Source: Blautia sp.
Lineage (GTDB): Bacteria > Bacillota > Clostridia > Lachnospirales > Lachnospiraceae
DNA length: 64,000 bases
Direction of reading: 5' to 3'
NCBI GenBank assembly: GCA_026169535.1
Contig: JAPFCU010000071.1
Coordinates: 1-64,000 of the forward strand
Shown here piece after piece: positions 50,134 to 59,508 of this stretch; position 1 is the first letter of the stretch; every line of letters starts with the position of its first letter. The notes below the pieces were generated by a model. That model saw nothing but the letters and a program-made list of their open reading frames with translations, was not told the origin of the DNA and did no database searches. A program made the translations under genes and the position numbers.

Positions 50134-51069
50134 TCATATTTCCTTTTCTACTCTCGGGTCTAGATATCGGTAACTGATATCCGTCAACAAATTTATCAGG
50201 ACGTAAATTGTACCGAATATCAGGACAAAGCCTTGTACTACCGGGTAATCTCTGGCTGTAATAGAATCCATAACAAGCTTTCCCATACCAGGCCATCCGA
50301 ATATGGTTTCAATTACAACACTGCCGGCCATCATAGATCCTATAGACAGGCCAATCAGAGTGATAATAGAGACCATTGCACTTCGAAGAACATTTCGATA
50401 CAGAACAAAACGTTCATTTACACCTCTGGAGCGCATACCATGTACATATTCTTTTCCTAACTGCTCTAATACTTCTGCACGTATCTGTCGTGTAAAACGG
50501 CAGGCGTTTGGGATTGCCAGAGCCATCATGGGAAGGATCATTTCACGAAAACTGCCGCCTTTGGAAAGAACCGGAAACAGTTTTGTCTGAATGCACAGAA
50601 AATACATAAGCAAAACGGCCAGTAGAAAATTCGGGATACTGTTGCCGAAAAAACTGATAAAACGTATAAAATAATCTGTAAGACGATTTTGATGGACAGC
50701 ACTATAGATTCCAAGCGGGATCGAGACCAAAATGGAAACAAAAATACTTGACAAGGCAAGGAGAGCCGTGTTTTTCAGGGCTTTAAATATTTTTCCTGCA
50801 ACAGGAAGTCCATCTCGATAGCATATACCAAAATCACCATGCAGGACATCTGTCAGCCAGTCTGCATACTGTTGGATAAATGGACGGTCAAGTCCCATTT
50901 CTTTTTGCATGTCTTCAAGCATATCTTCTGTGATCGTCTGTTCCATGGAAACCAATTTTTTCTGTGCTGGATCTCCAGGCGAAATATAGAGAAGAAGAAA
51001 CGTGAGGATCGTCAGACCAAACAGGACCGGGACCAGCTGAAGAATCCTTTTTAGAATATAATTTTTCAT
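50134..51069 (-). CDS. Peptide/nickel-type ABC transporter permease (OppB-like)
   Basis: A 311-residue permease with the DppB/NikB pattern: LKRILQLVPVLFGLTILTFLLL at the start, GDPAQ, and the coupling loop EYVHGMRSRGVNERFVLYRNVLR. It lies about 100 bases after the binding-protein gene, separated by a strong hairpin. Confidence 0.92.
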   Translation of the reverse strand: MKNYILKRILQLVPVLFGLTILTFLLLYISPGDPAQKKLVSMEQTITEDMLEDMQKEMGLDRPFIQQYADWLTDVLHGDFGICYRDGLPVAGKIFKALKNTALLALSSIFVSILVSIPLGIYSAVHQNRLTDYFIRFISFFGNSIPNFLLAVLLMYFLCIQTKLFPVLSKGGSFREMILPMMALAIPNACRFTRQIRAEVLEQLGKEYVHGMRSRGVNERFVLYRNVLRSAMVSIITLIGLSIGSMMAGSVVIETIFGWPGMGKLVMDSITARDYPVVQGFVLIFGTIYVLINLLTDISYRYLDPRVEKEI

Positions 51070-51087
51070 AAATAGACTCCTATAAAA

Positions 51088-51153
51088 ATACTGTGATATA
51101 ATCAGATATAGTTCGGGTTTTTAATTCCCTGAATAAAGATTATATCACAGTAT
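51088..51153 (-). terminator. 16-bp perfect hairpin between binding-protein and permease genes
   Basis: ATACTGTGATATAATC (51088-51103) and GATTATATCACAGTAT (51138-51153) are perfect complements; on the reverse strand the stem is followed by TTTTTAT. It probably stabilises the binding-protein message or partly terminates, giving excess binding protein over permease. Confidence 0.75.
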
Positions 51154-51168
51154 CCTATTTTTTAATAT

Positions 51169-52668
51169 TTATTTTTTAATGGTGTCTTTTGATATACCAT
51201 AGAAATCAAATGGAGAATTTTCTGCATAATTGGAAACACCTTTTTTCAGAACAGTGATCTTATTAAACAGAGAAATAAATCCAAAAGAATTGTCATCTAT
51301 GATAAGCTGAATAATCTGATTAGCCAGCTCTGCACGCTTTGCAGGATCTGTTTCATGGGATAATTCTTCATATAATGTTTTACATTCTTCGTTATCAAAT
51401 CCACCGATCGTATACGCACCATTTACAAGCCCGTCAATAAAATACTGTGGATCTCCGGTCATATCTGCAATGCAGCAATATAAAGCAATGTCAAAATTTC
51501 CGGTTTTTATATAAGTGGCATCCGGATTCTCTTCGCAGACGAGCTCTGACTGAATACCGATATTTTTCAGCTGCTCCTGCATTAATGTAGCGATCACATC
51601 AAGAGAACGTGCTGCATAATATGAAATATTTAAGGTAAGTACATTGCCGTCTTTTTCATAAAATCCGTCTTTATTTAACGTATATCCATCTTCTTCGATC
51701 AGAGTTTTTGCCTGCTCCGTATCTACTTCCGGTGCTTCTGCTTCTCCATAGGAAGAGGATGAACTAAATGGTCCTGAGGTTGCGGAAACAGTTCCACCAA
51801 GATACGCTTCCATTGCCTTGGCATCCACAGTCAGGTTGATTGCTTTACGGATATTATCGCTCAGATTGTTTTTGTTGAGAAGATAAAACTGAAGACGTGT
51901 TGCAGGCCGTGTGACTACATCATATGTATCCGGCTCTGCTTCATACATTTCTTTCGCAGCAGCAGTAACGCCTGTATAAGCATCCAGCTCTCCATTTTGC
52001 ATTGCCATCAGTTTTGCATCATCATCCTGCATATAATAAAAGTCCACCTGATCCATCTGGACTTCTCCATCCCAGTACTGTTCATTTTTGGATACAGATA
52101 CAAGATTACCAGGCTCGAACTTTTCAATTACAAAGGGACCGGTAGCTACAAGTTCACTGGTAAATTCTGTTGTGGCATCCAGATCTGCAATGGCATATCC
52201 TGGAGTTGACAGTGTATTTAAAAGTGTAGGATATTCTGCATCACATATGATCTTGAAGGTTTTCTGATCAACGGTTTCGTAGGTGAAGTTTTCCATGAAT
52301 GATGCTTTTGGATTTACTTCTGCTGCACGTTGAAGATTGCGGATAACCATCTCCGGTGTCACAGGATTTCCATTTGAAAAAACAAGGTTATCCTTTAAGG
52401 TGATTGTCCAGATATTTCCATCCATTTCTCCTTTTTCTGCAAGACAAGGCTGAATAGAAAAATCGTCTGCAATTTTAAATAAATTTTCTGTCAGACCATA
52501 AATACCATTATACCAGGAACTGCTTCCATCGTGCGGATCAATGGTATCGTAAGAAAAATTTGTTGCAATTGTCATTGTTTTATCAGATTCCGCTGCAAAT
52601 GTAGGTACTGTACATACAGAAGATGCAAATAGAGCACCGGTTAATAAAGTTGCTATTATTTTTTTCAT
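51169..52668 (-). CDS. ABC transporter substrate-binding protein (family 5)
   Basis: A 499-residue extracytoplasmic solute-binding protein of the peptide/nickel family (SBP_bac_5). A signal peptide is clear (MKKIIATLLTGALFASSVC). The Cys is preceded by Ser-Ser-Val, a poor lipobox, and an AxA-like site (PTFAAES) follows. Domain motifs include TIDPHDGSSSW and GNPVTPEMVIRNLQRA. Whether the ligand is a peptide, nickel complex or other compound cannot be told. It heads the importer operon. Confidence 0.92.
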   Translation of the reverse strand: MKKIIATLLTGALFASSVCTVPTFAAESDKTMTIATNFSYDTIDPHDGSSSWYNGIYGLTENLFKIADDFSIQPCLAEKGEMDGNIWTITLKDNLVFSNGNPVTPEMVIRNLQRAAEVNPKASFMENFTYETVDQKTFKIICDAEYPTLLNTLSTPGYAIADLDATTEFTSELVATGPFVIEKFEPGNLVSVSKNEQYWDGEVQMDQVDFYYMQDDDAKLMAMQNGELDAYTGVTAAAKEMYEAEPDTYDVVTRPATRLQFYLLNKNNLSDNIRKAINLTVDAKAMEAYLGGTVSATSGPFSSSSSYGEAEAPEVDTEQAKTLIEEDGYTLNKDGFYEKDGNVLTLNISYYAARSLDVIATLMQEQLKNIGIQSELVCEENPDATYIKTGNFDIALYCCIADMTGDPQYFIDGLVNGAYTIGGFDNEECKTLYEELSHETDPAKRAELANQIIQLIIDDNSFGFISLFNKITVLKKGVSNYAENSPFDFYGISKDTIKK

Positions 52669-52701
52669 TTTGGTTCTCCCTTTAAAAATAATGTTTCTTT
52701 T

Positions 52702-52730
52702 ATTTTAACGTTTTCAATACTTTTATACAA
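52702..52730 (-). promoter_or_regulatory. Sigma-A promoter of the importer operon
   Basis: On the reverse strand, TTGTAT (52725-52730), a 17-base spacer and TAAAAT (52702-52707). Confidence 0.65.
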
Positions 52731-52810
52731 GTTTTATGCCCTTTAATATACATTCTAATTTTGAATAGAAAACTGTTTTTCAGAATATCAACGCTGTTTT
52801 TCGATTATTC

Positions 52811-52839
52811 TTGCTATTTAAAAGAAAATTCGGTACAAT
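52811..52839 (+). promoter_or_regulatory. Sigma-A promoter for the DUF2726 gene
   Basis: TTGCTA (52811-52816), a 17-base spacer and TACAAT (52834-52839), 45 bases before the start. Confidence 0.7.
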
Positions 52840-52883
52840 AAATATATCAGGAACATACATTCGATTTTCGAGGTGATCAAATC

Positions 52884-53330
52884 ATGAAACTATATGTATA
52901 TATTGGAATTGTCTTTCTATTAATATTGGTGTTATGGTGGATATATCGAAAGAAAAATTATTATCCTTATAAAGCCAGGCATCTGCTGACAAAAAGAGAA
53001 TATCGTTTTTATCTCCTTTTACGAGAGGTGGCCGATGAGTACCACTGCATCATATGTCCGAAAGTAGGGGTAAAGGATCTGTTGTCCGTAACAGACAAAA
53101 AACAGTATATGAAATACTTTCATAAGATTGCTCAGAAGCATGTGGATTTTGTGATCTGTGATCGGGACTTATATGTTCTCTTTGCAATTGAACTGGATGA
53201 CAGTACCCATGAGACCAGAGATGCCCGTAAACGGGACCATTTAAAAGATAAAGCCTTTGCAGCAGCCGGGATTCCCCTTAAGCGCATTACCGAAATTGAT
53301 AAAAAGCAGATACGGAAATTATTTCACTGA
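52884..53330 (+). CDS. DUF2726 domain protein with N-terminal membrane helix
   Basis: A 148-residue protein. One membrane helix (about 4-21) is followed by a DUF2726 domain: LLTKREYRFYLLLREVA, then HVDFVICDRDLYVLFAIELDDSTH. The Asp/Glu pattern in HVDF and AIELDD resembles the core of PD-(D/E)XK nucleases, and DUF2726 domains often accompany topoisomerase or nuclease modules. No catalytic activity is shown. The domain would face the cytoplasm. Single gene. Confidence 0.85.
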   Translation: MKLYVYIGIVFLLILVLWWIYRKKNYYPYKARHLLTKREYRFYLLLREVADEYHCIICPKVGVKDLLSVTDKKQYMKYFHKIAQKHVDFVICDRDLYVLFAIELDDSTHETRDARKRDHLKDKAFAAAGIPLKRITEIDKKQIRKLFH

Positions 53331-53383
53331 ATCACACAGAGGGCAGCATTCAGCATCAGAAAAAAGGACTGGCTTCATTCCTT

Positions 53384-53827
53384 TCATATTTTTCTCTGCA
53401 GATAAACCATGTCTACAAGCTGAACTCCACATTCATAGATAGGATGGTCATAGTGATCAGTAAAGAAATTCTTAATACTATGGGAACGGATAAATCCACA
53501 TTTTTCGTAAAAAGGGACAGTAAGAGGACTGTCACCGGTACCCACCTGTAAAATCTGGTACTGGTCTTTGTATTTATGGATCAGAAAATTGATCATTGCT
53601 TTTCCGTACCCTTTTTTCTGATATGCGGGAACAGCAGCAATATTTTTGAGTTCAAGAATCCCGTTCCCCTCATCTGTTACGACACATTCACATTTTATCC
53701 CATTGTCATCCAGTACATACATAGTACCCTTTTCGAGATATCTGTCTATCATATTCTCCTGTTCATCTGCCAAAAGCAAAAGCTCCAGATACTGTTTTTT
53801 ATTTTCTTTTATTTCTGTGATCTGCAT
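53384..53827 (-). CDS. GNAT family N-acetyltransferase
   Basis: A 147-residue GNAT protein. The acetyl-CoA motif A appears as NIAAVPAYQKKGYGKAMINFL near 67-87, followed by VGTGDSPLTVPFYEKCGF. The acceptor substrate is unknown. It is convergent with the DUF2726 gene; no terminator was recognised between them. An eight-base inverted repeat lies in its leader. Confidence 0.88.
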   Translation of the reverse strand: MQITEIKENKKQYLELLLLADEQENMIDRYLEKGTMYVLDDNGIKCECVVTDEGNGILELKNIAAVPAYQKKGYGKAMINFLIHKYKDQYQILQVGTGDSPLTVPFYEKCGFIRSHSIKNFFTDHYDHPIYECGVQLVDMVYLQRKI

Positions 53828-54140
53828 TACCTTACCTCGTATACAATAATTTATTATTGTTAACTATTTTGAAGCGTATATGTTGTGGGACTATAAAAAC
53901 GTCTTATAAATTTTTGTGAAATTTGTTATTTTTATATCATTTGTTTACATATTTATACTTTTGTTATATCATATTCTTATCAAAAAATAAACCTTATGAT
54001 CCGGATCTTCCCTGTTTTCCCCGGGAAAACATGAAGCTTCTCCTGGAGCACAAAATCCCCAGATATCTTCCTATGTCAGGAGATACCTATCCAATCACTC
54101 CTGACATTATCTGTGAACGGTCCTATGATAACAAAAATAA
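53828..54140. other. Gene-poor stretch with two small palindromes
   Basis: No supported gene. ACAATAAT/ATTATTGT (53843-53860) lies in the leader of the acetyltransferase gene. GTTTTCCC-C-GGGAAAAC (54014-54030) is a 17-base near-perfect palindrome of operator size. An open frame from 53923 to 54147 has no ribosome site and does not read as a known protein; a shorter frame from ATG 54031 (38 codons) starts right after the second palindrome and is also unsupported. Confidence 0.4.
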
Positions 54141-54182
54141 AAAATAAGGACAGAGCCCCAAAAAGAACTCTGTCCTTATTTT
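54141..54182. terminator. Bidirectional terminator after the Xaa-Pro peptidase gene
   Basis: A perfect 15-base stem AAAATAAGGACAGAG (54141-54155) with CTCTGTCCTTATTTT (54168-54182), symmetrical with A/T ends, so active on both strands. Confidence 0.9.
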
Positions 54183-54209
54183 CACATCAAAATTTGTTGA
54201 TTGAAATTA

Positions 54210-55988
54210 TCAGATCGCTCTTGTGTATTCTTTCAGCCAGTTCTTTTCTTCCTCTGTAAGGTAAGGAGAAATCTTCTCATAAACCTCTGCATGGTAGGAA
54301 TTCAGAAGACCTTTTTCATAAGTATCCAGAAGCTCCGGATTAATGGCGTCCAGATCAAAAGGTACCATGGTCAGATTTTCAAAGCACATAAACTGACCGA
54401 ATGCCGTCTTTTCGGCCTTTTTGCACACGATCAGGTTTTCGTGCCGGATACCGAACTCGTCTTCTACATAATATCCCGGCTCATTGGATGTGATCATGCC
54501 CTCTTCCAGAACTGCGGAGGAGGATTTCCAGCGGAAACTGTTTGGTCCTTCATGTACATTCAGAAGATATCCCACTCCATGACCGGTTCCATGGTTATAA
54601 TCCTCTCCCAGTCTCCATAAAGGTTCTCTGGCAATATAATCCAGATTCTGTCCGCAGCAGCCGTAACGGAATTTTGCATCGCTTAAGCGAAGATGCCCCT
54701 TCAGCACAAGGGTAAAATATTTCCGTTCTTTTTCTGTCAGTTCTCCAAGGGCAATGGTACGGGTAATATCGGTACTTCCTTCCAGATAATGTCCGCCGGT
54801 GTCGCAGAGAGCCAGCCCCTTTGGTTCCAGAGGAATGTCTGTCTCCGGTGACGGACTGTAATGGCAGATGGCCGCGTGGCCGCCATAAGAAACAATAGGA
54901 TCAAAGCTGTTGTCCAGGAAATTTTCCTGTTCCTTCCGAAGCTGGAAAAGATGCTCTGCTGCACTGAGCTCTGTGATCTCCATTTTTCCCACGTTCTGTT
55001 TCAGCCAGTAAATAAATTTTGTCACCGCCACACCGTCTTTGATATGAGCAATGCGCTCATTCTCTACTTCTGTGTGATTTTTGATGGCTTTTGGAAGAAG
55101 GGTAAGGTTTTCTTCATCCAGGATTTTTACTTCAGCCGGAATGCTGTTTACCAGCCGGCTGTTGGCGCCTGCTCTGGAAAGGATCACGGTTTTACCGGCC
55201 GGAATGGTATGTACACAGGTATAAATATCATTATACGGTTTCAGAGTGACGCCGTCTTTTTTCAGATTTTCAAGAACTTCCTGTCCAAATGCTTTTTCAT
55301 TGGCGAAAAGAAAAACTTCCTCTTCTGTCATCATCAGATAAGAAAGGACTACCGGACAGCAGTGGATATCATTGCCTCTGAGGTTCAGAAGCCATGCAAT
55401 ATCATCCAGGGAAGTAAGGACAAAAACATCTGCCTGTTTTTCATTCATCTTCCGGCGGATCCGTGCACATTTTTCTGCTCTGGACTCTCCCGCCCATTTT
55501 ACATCCAGTTCCATAACCGGTTCACAGGAAAGAGCCGGACGTTCCGTCCAGATTTCTCCGATCAGATCTTCCTCTACAGAAAAACGGATTTTTTTGTCGG
55601 AAAGCAGTTCTTTCAGCTCTTCTGCTTCTGCTGCGCTTACGGTTCTTCCGTCAAATCCCAGACACATTCCTTCAGTGAGCTTTTCTTTCAGAAACTCATG
55701 GATGGTAGGCACTTCCGGCTCACCCATTTTAAAAAGCTCCACCGTAGTTCCTTTCAGTTGCTGCGCAGCCTGGATAAAATATCGTCCGTCAGTCCAAAGA
55801 CCCGCCATATCCATAGTGATCACTGCTGTTCCGGCGGAGCCGGTAAAGCCGGTGATATATTTTCTGCATTTAAAATAATCTCCTACATACTCTGACGCGT
55901 GGAAATCATCTGTTGGTACCAGATATGCGTCCACACCTTTTTCTTTCATCAGAGCACGAAGGGCGTTAAGCCGTTCTGTTACTGTCAT
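54210..55988 (-). CDS. Xaa-Pro aminopeptidase (M24B)
   Basis: Removes N-terminal residues before proline. The 592 residues form the long aminopeptidase P type with two creatinase-like N-terminal domains and a pita-bread domain. Metal ligands lie in LCDTGGHYLEGSTDITRT (both Asp), GTGHGVGYLLNVHEGP (His), TSNEPGYY (Glu) and HENL (Glu). ATG 55988 is used; a TTG two codons upstream is possible. No signal peptide, so cytoplasmic. It is the terminal gene of a run of peptidase genes. Confidence 0.95.
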   Translation of the reverse strand: MTVTERLNALRALMKEKGVDAYLVPTDDFHASEYVGDYFKCRKYITGFTGSAGTAVITMDMAGLWTDGRYFIQAAQQLKGTTVELFKMGEPEVPTIHEFLKEKLTEGMCLGFDGRTVSAAEAEELKELLSDKKIRFSVEEDLIGEIWTERPALSCEPVMELDVKWAGESRAEKCARIRRKMNEKQADVFVLTSLDDIAWLLNLRGNDIHCCPVVLSYLMMTEEEVFLFANEKAFGQEVLENLKKDGVTLKPYNDIYTCVHTIPAGKTVILSRAGANSRLVNSIPAEVKILDEENLTLLPKAIKNHTEVENERIAHIKDGVAVTKFIYWLKQNVGKMEITELSAAEHLFQLRKEQENFLDNSFDPIVSYGGHAAICHYSPSPETDIPLEPKGLALCDTGGHYLEGSTDITRTIALGELTEKERKYFTLVLKGHLRLSDAKFRYGCCGQNLDYIAREPLWRLGEDYNHGTGHGVGYLLNVHEGPNSFRWKSSSAVLEEGMITSNEPGYYVEDEFGIRHENLIVCKKAEKTAFGQFMCFENLTMVPFDLDAINPELLDTYEKGLLNSYHAEVYEKISPYLTEEEKNWLKEYTRAI

Positions 55989-56088
55989 AGCCAAAACCTC
56001 TCCTTTGTATTGATTCTGCGTTAATTCAGCAGAATTCTCGTATTCATTGTACTGGTAAGTGTATCATAAAATCCGGGCATTTTAAAGC

Positions 56089-57345
56089 CTATGCCCCAAA
56101 ATATTCGTCCAGCTGTTTTTTGAATTCTTCCGGAATTTCCTGTGGGAACGGCATACTGTCGATTGCTGCAAGACTTTCTGCAATGTGGCAGAGAAGCTGT
56201 GCGCTCCTTTCCAGAGACCAGGCAGAGAGAAGCTCTACCGTGTCGTAATGGGTATGCATGCCAAAACCGTCCCTGTTTAAGGTCATTGCCGGAATTCCTT
56301 TCCAGGCAAAAGTATTGGAATCACTTCCCCAGATCTGGTTTTTGGTAGTCATTCCAATGCCAGTTTCCCGTGCAAGATAAGTCAGCATGGAACAGATAGA
56401 AGAATCTCCTGTTACGCCGATTACATTTCCTCCAACCAGCTGTCCTGCAAGGTCTACATTCATATTAAACCGATGTGCACCCAGCTCTTTTTCATGAACT
56501 TTGATATAATCCCGGCTTCCCAAAAGACCTTTTTCTTCTGCCCCGAACCAGATAAATTCCAGTGTTCTGCGGGGCTGATGTTCTTTGAAATAGCGGCAGA
56601 TTTCCATAATAATAGCGGCGCCTGCCATATTGTCATAGGCTCCCGGACCTTGAGGAACCGAATCGTAGTGAGCGGTAAGGGTCAGAATCTCCTCTGCCCG
56701 GTCTGTTCCGGGGATTCTTGCCACGATATTTCCGGAAGTACGGCTGACCTCTTTCTGAAGTAAGGTAAGACGTGCGCGGGAAGCTCCTTTTGTAACCATT
56801 TCCACAGCGTCCTGGTAATGGATCCCAACACCCTGGATCAGCTCTCTTTCATTCAGGGAATCGAAAAGCTTCTGAGGGATTCCGGCTGCTTTTGGCATCC
56901 GGTCCTCTCCTTCATCGACAGGAGTACCGGTGATACTGACAAATCCTGCTGCACCTGCTTTTAACAGCTTCAGGTACATATCCTTACGGACGATCTCATT
57001 TACCATAACAATCTTTCCCCTTACATGGGAAAGGCTGATCTCGTCTCCGTTTTCCGCATAGACAAAATCTGCTTCGATTCCCTCTTCAGGTGTATTTCCG
57101 CACCGGATGTAGCCTTCCGCCTGATATTCTTTATAATAAGGCTCTGTTACGGCAAATACGGCCTTTCTGATCTCCCAGGTATAAAAAGGAAATTCTTCCA
57201 GACGGCTGTCCATTCCAAAGGAGGAAAGTTCCTCCCGGATAAGGACAGCTGCTTTTTTTTCTGCATCTGTTCCTGCTTCCCGGATAAAATTAAATTTTGA
57301 TACGAAATCCATCTGACGCTGTCCGCTGATGTTTCTTTTATTCAT
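56089..57345 (-). CDS. M28 family zinc peptidase
   Basis: A 418-residue M28 (aminopeptidase Y/S type) protein with a PA-type insert (VRGKIVMVNEIVRKDMYLKL, near 130-150). Zinc ligands are in LTAHYDSVPQGPGAYDNMAG (His, Asp), WFGAEEKGLLGS (Glu-Glu) and a late MHTHYDT. No signal peptide was seen, so it probably digests imported peptides. Its own promoter lies just after the M20 gene. Confidence 0.9.
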   Translation of the reverse strand: MNKRNISGQRQMDFVSKFNFIREAGTDAEKKAAVLIREELSSFGMDSRLEEFPFYTWEIRKAVFAVTEPYYKEYQAEGYIRCGNTPEEGIEADFVYAENGDEISLSHVRGKIVMVNEIVRKDMYLKLLKAGAAGFVSITGTPVDEGEDRMPKAAGIPQKLFDSLNERELIQGVGIHYQDAVEMVTKGASRARLTLLQKEVSRTSGNIVARIPGTDRAEEILTLTAHYDSVPQGPGAYDNMAGAAIIMEICRYFKEHQPRRTLEFIWFGAEEKGLLGSRDYIKVHEKELGAHRFNMNVDLAGQLVGGNVIGVTGDSSICSMLTYLARETGIGMTTKNQIWGSDSNTFAWKGIPAMTLNRDGFGMHTHYDTVELLSAWSLERSAQLLCHIAESLAAIDSMPFPQEIPEEFKKQLDEYFGA

Positions 57346-57402
57346 AATTCTCTCTCCATTTTGTTTAAAATATCAATGAAATTACATGGGATTCCTGTAA
57401 AA

Positions 57403-57431
57403 AATATACTAAATTATGATCGCATTGTCAA
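57403..57431 (-). promoter_or_regulatory. Sigma-A promoter for the M28 peptidase gene
   Basis: On the reverse strand, consensus TTGACA (57426-57431), a 17-base spacer and TATATT (57403-57408). Confidence 0.75.
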
Positions 57432-57451
57432 TTATTTTGTATTGATCTGTC

Positions 57452-58807
57452 TTATTCCTTCCAGTTTTCCATATGACGGATAATTCGTTTATAGAAATCA
57501 ACTGCCTTTGGAAGTGTATTGATATTAATATTTTCATTAAGTCCATGGATACTCTGATACTGTTGCTCATTGATCTCCAGAGGGGCAAAACGAATGCTGT
57601 TTTTGCAGACAGGGGTATAAAATTTTGCGTCGGTTCCTCCTGTCATGGCATACGGGGCTACGATCACACCCGGGAACATTTTTCTGACCACATGCTCCAC
57701 CAGACGGAAAGGTTTTTCTTTGTAGTCTACTACCGGACAGGGTTCGTGGATCAGGATCGGTTCTACCTCAATTTCATATTTTTTTGCAATTTTTGATACA
57801 AGAGCCAGACTTTCCTTTGGTCCCTGATGATGGATAAAACGCATATTTCCTGTTACATAAGCCTCCTGAGGAACGACGTTTAATCCATCTGCTCCCTTTG
57901 CCATGGTGAAATTCAGGGTTGTAGAGATCATGGCAGCGCCCAGAGGGTTGACCTTTGGAAGAAGTTTTTCCAGAAGGGGCTCCAGCTGGCGCTCATACTT
58001 CATCACTGTGCCCAGAGGCCCTTCGGTACAGGGAGCCATTCTCCGGAACATTTCCGCTACAGTAGGATTCATTTTTGCAGTAAAGGGATTATGATTTTCA
58101 ATATCCATCATAAAGGCTGCCAGACGTGTAAGGGGAGTCTGCTTCTGAGGTACGCTGGCATGTCCGCCATTTCCTCTGGCAGTAAAACGGATATCTCCAT
58201 AGCCTTTTTCCAGGCAGCCTACCATGGCAAAACGTCCTTTCACCCCTTTCATAGGCTCTTCTTTGATCATTCCGCCTTCATCCATCAGGAAACGCAGCTG
58301 TACCTCATGATCCTGAAGCCATTTTACGGTAAGAGGTGCGCCTTCTCCTCCAATCTCCTCCGTACAGCTGCTGGCAAGATATACGTCGCATTCCGGTACA
58401 TATCCTTTGCCGATCAGTTCCTCTGCTGCCTGAAGAAAACAGAAAAGACTGCCCTTGGTATCCACGGTTCCTCTTCCCCAGACAGCTCCGTCGATGATCT
58501 CCCCGCCAAAAGGATCGTGTTCCCACTGTCCGTTTGCCTCCACAACATCCTGATGGCTCATAAAAAGAATGGGTTTTCCATTCCCTTTTCCATTCCATTT
58601 GAACAGAAGGCTGCCATTAAATTCATACTTTTCGCAGGTTTTGTGTATATTTGGAAAAAGCTGCTCCAGAACCTCATGGAACCGGTAAAACTTGCTGAGA
58701 TCCTGATCAAAGCTGCTGGAAATTGTCTCACAGCGGATCATTTTTCCAAGTTTTTCTCCATAAAATATTTCTCTTTCATTTGATCCTGTTTTTTCTTTTA
58801 TACTCAT
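57452..58807 (-). CDS. M20/M25/M40 family metallohydrolase
   Basis: A 451-residue M20 protein. Metal-binding motifs are FMSHQDVVEA (His-x-Asp), WGRGTVDTKGS (bridging Asp), SCTEEIGGEG (catalytic Glu-Glu) and a C-terminal MTGGTDAKF. It resembles carboxypeptidase PM20D1-like or acylase-type members. M20 proteins also include N-carbamoyl-amino-acid hydrolases, which is relevant given the neighbouring racemase and DUF917 genes. It lies 17 bases after a membrane-protein gene and is probably its partner. Confidence 0.9.
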   Translation of the reverse strand: MSIKEKTGSNEREIFYGEKLGKMIRCETISSSFDQDLSKFYRFHEVLEQLFPNIHKTCEKYEFNGSLLFKWNGKGNGKPILFMSHQDVVEANGQWEHDPFGGEIIDGAVWGRGTVDTKGSLFCFLQAAEELIGKGYVPECDVYLASSCTEEIGGEGAPLTVKWLQDHEVQLRFLMDEGGMIKEEPMKGVKGRFAMVGCLEKGYGDIRFTARGNGGHASVPQKQTPLTRLAAFMMDIENHNPFTAKMNPTVAEMFRRMAPCTEGPLGTVMKYERQLEPLLEKLLPKVNPLGAAMISTTLNFTMAKGADGLNVVPQEAYVTGNMRFIHHQGPKESLALVSKIAKKYEIEVEPILIHEPCPVVDYKEKPFRLVEHVVRKMFPGVIVAPYAMTGGTDAKFYTPVCKNSIRFAPLEINEQQYQSIHGLNENININTLPKAVDFYKRIIRHMENWKE

Positions 58808-58824
58808 TTTGTCATCCTCCTTGA

Positions 58825-59496
58825 TTAAAGCTTATTCTTTTTCCATAAAACATATCCGATCACAAGAGCCATTCCGCCTGCCGGGATCAAAAGAATACTG
58901 GTCTGTGAAATAGCCCCTGGCACAAGTACGCAGAGAAGAGTCATGGAAATCAGAGGGATAGCTGTGATCTTCATGCTTTTTCGGAAATATTTCAGTCCAA
59001 GAGCTCCAAAAAGTGCCGGAACCACAGTATCAAAGGCCGGAGTCAGCACCGGGTTTTCCAGTACCGGAGTCAGCGGAACCAGAAGAAGGACACCTGCAAA
59101 GATCACCAGCATGGTCACAATGGAGCTGGATGCCACGCTTAACGTAGAAATAATCTCGTTTTCTACGGTGCCAACCTCTGTTCTGGCAATATCCCTGGCA
59201 TTCATGGCACAGGGGATTTTCAGGTTTGTTACGTTTCCTGTAAGAAAGGTCAGATAGCTTCCGCCATTTCCCAGCATAGGTGCGTATACAAGAAATTCTA
59301 CAATCCCCACAGGAATATAGACCATTCCTACCTTGATAAAACCATTTAAAAAGCTCTTCAGATCCGGAAGGGCTCCATATATGCCGCCAAGCAGAAAAGG
59401 AACTGCCAGAAGCAGGACTGCGGCTGCGATCAGCATTATCCTTCCCAGGCGATGCTGCTGTCTGTTGAATTCTTCCAGAAATTTCTCTTTTTCCAT
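58825..59496 (-). CDS. Membrane protein paired with the DUF5058 protein
   Basis: Function unknown. The 223 residues contain about five to six hydrophobic segments, with a charged first 20 residues (EKEKFLEEFNRQQHRLGR) on the cytoplasmic side. A loop near 70-105 (APMLGNGGSYLTFLTGNVTN) is polar and Gly-rich. Immediately downstream of the DUF5058 gene (12 bases), the pair looks like a two-component membrane transporter or channel. That is inference. Confidence 0.75.
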   Translation of the reverse strand: MEKEKFLEEFNRQQHRLGRIMLIAAAVLLLAVPFLLGGIYGALPDLKSFLNGFIKVGMVYIPVGIVEFLVYAPMLGNGGSYLTFLTGNVTNLKIPCAMNARDIARTEVGTVENEIISTLSVASSSIVTMLVIFAGVLLLVPLTPVLENPVLTPAFDTVVPALFGALGLKYFRKSMKITAIPLISMTLLCVLVPGAISQTSILLIPAGGMALVIGYVLWKKNKL

Positions 59497-59508
59497 TTAC
59501 TTTTCCTC

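Noticed and set aside
53923-54147. A 74-codon open frame before the 54141 terminator
   Set aside because: No ribosome site, begins in an AT-rich stretch, and runs into the terminator stem; kept only as an interval description.
54861-55895. A 344-codon open frame opposite the Xaa-Pro aminopeptidase gene
   Set aside because: Antisense shadow of a clear coding gene; its translation is low-complexity, rich in Phe, Cys and Ser, with no ribosome site.
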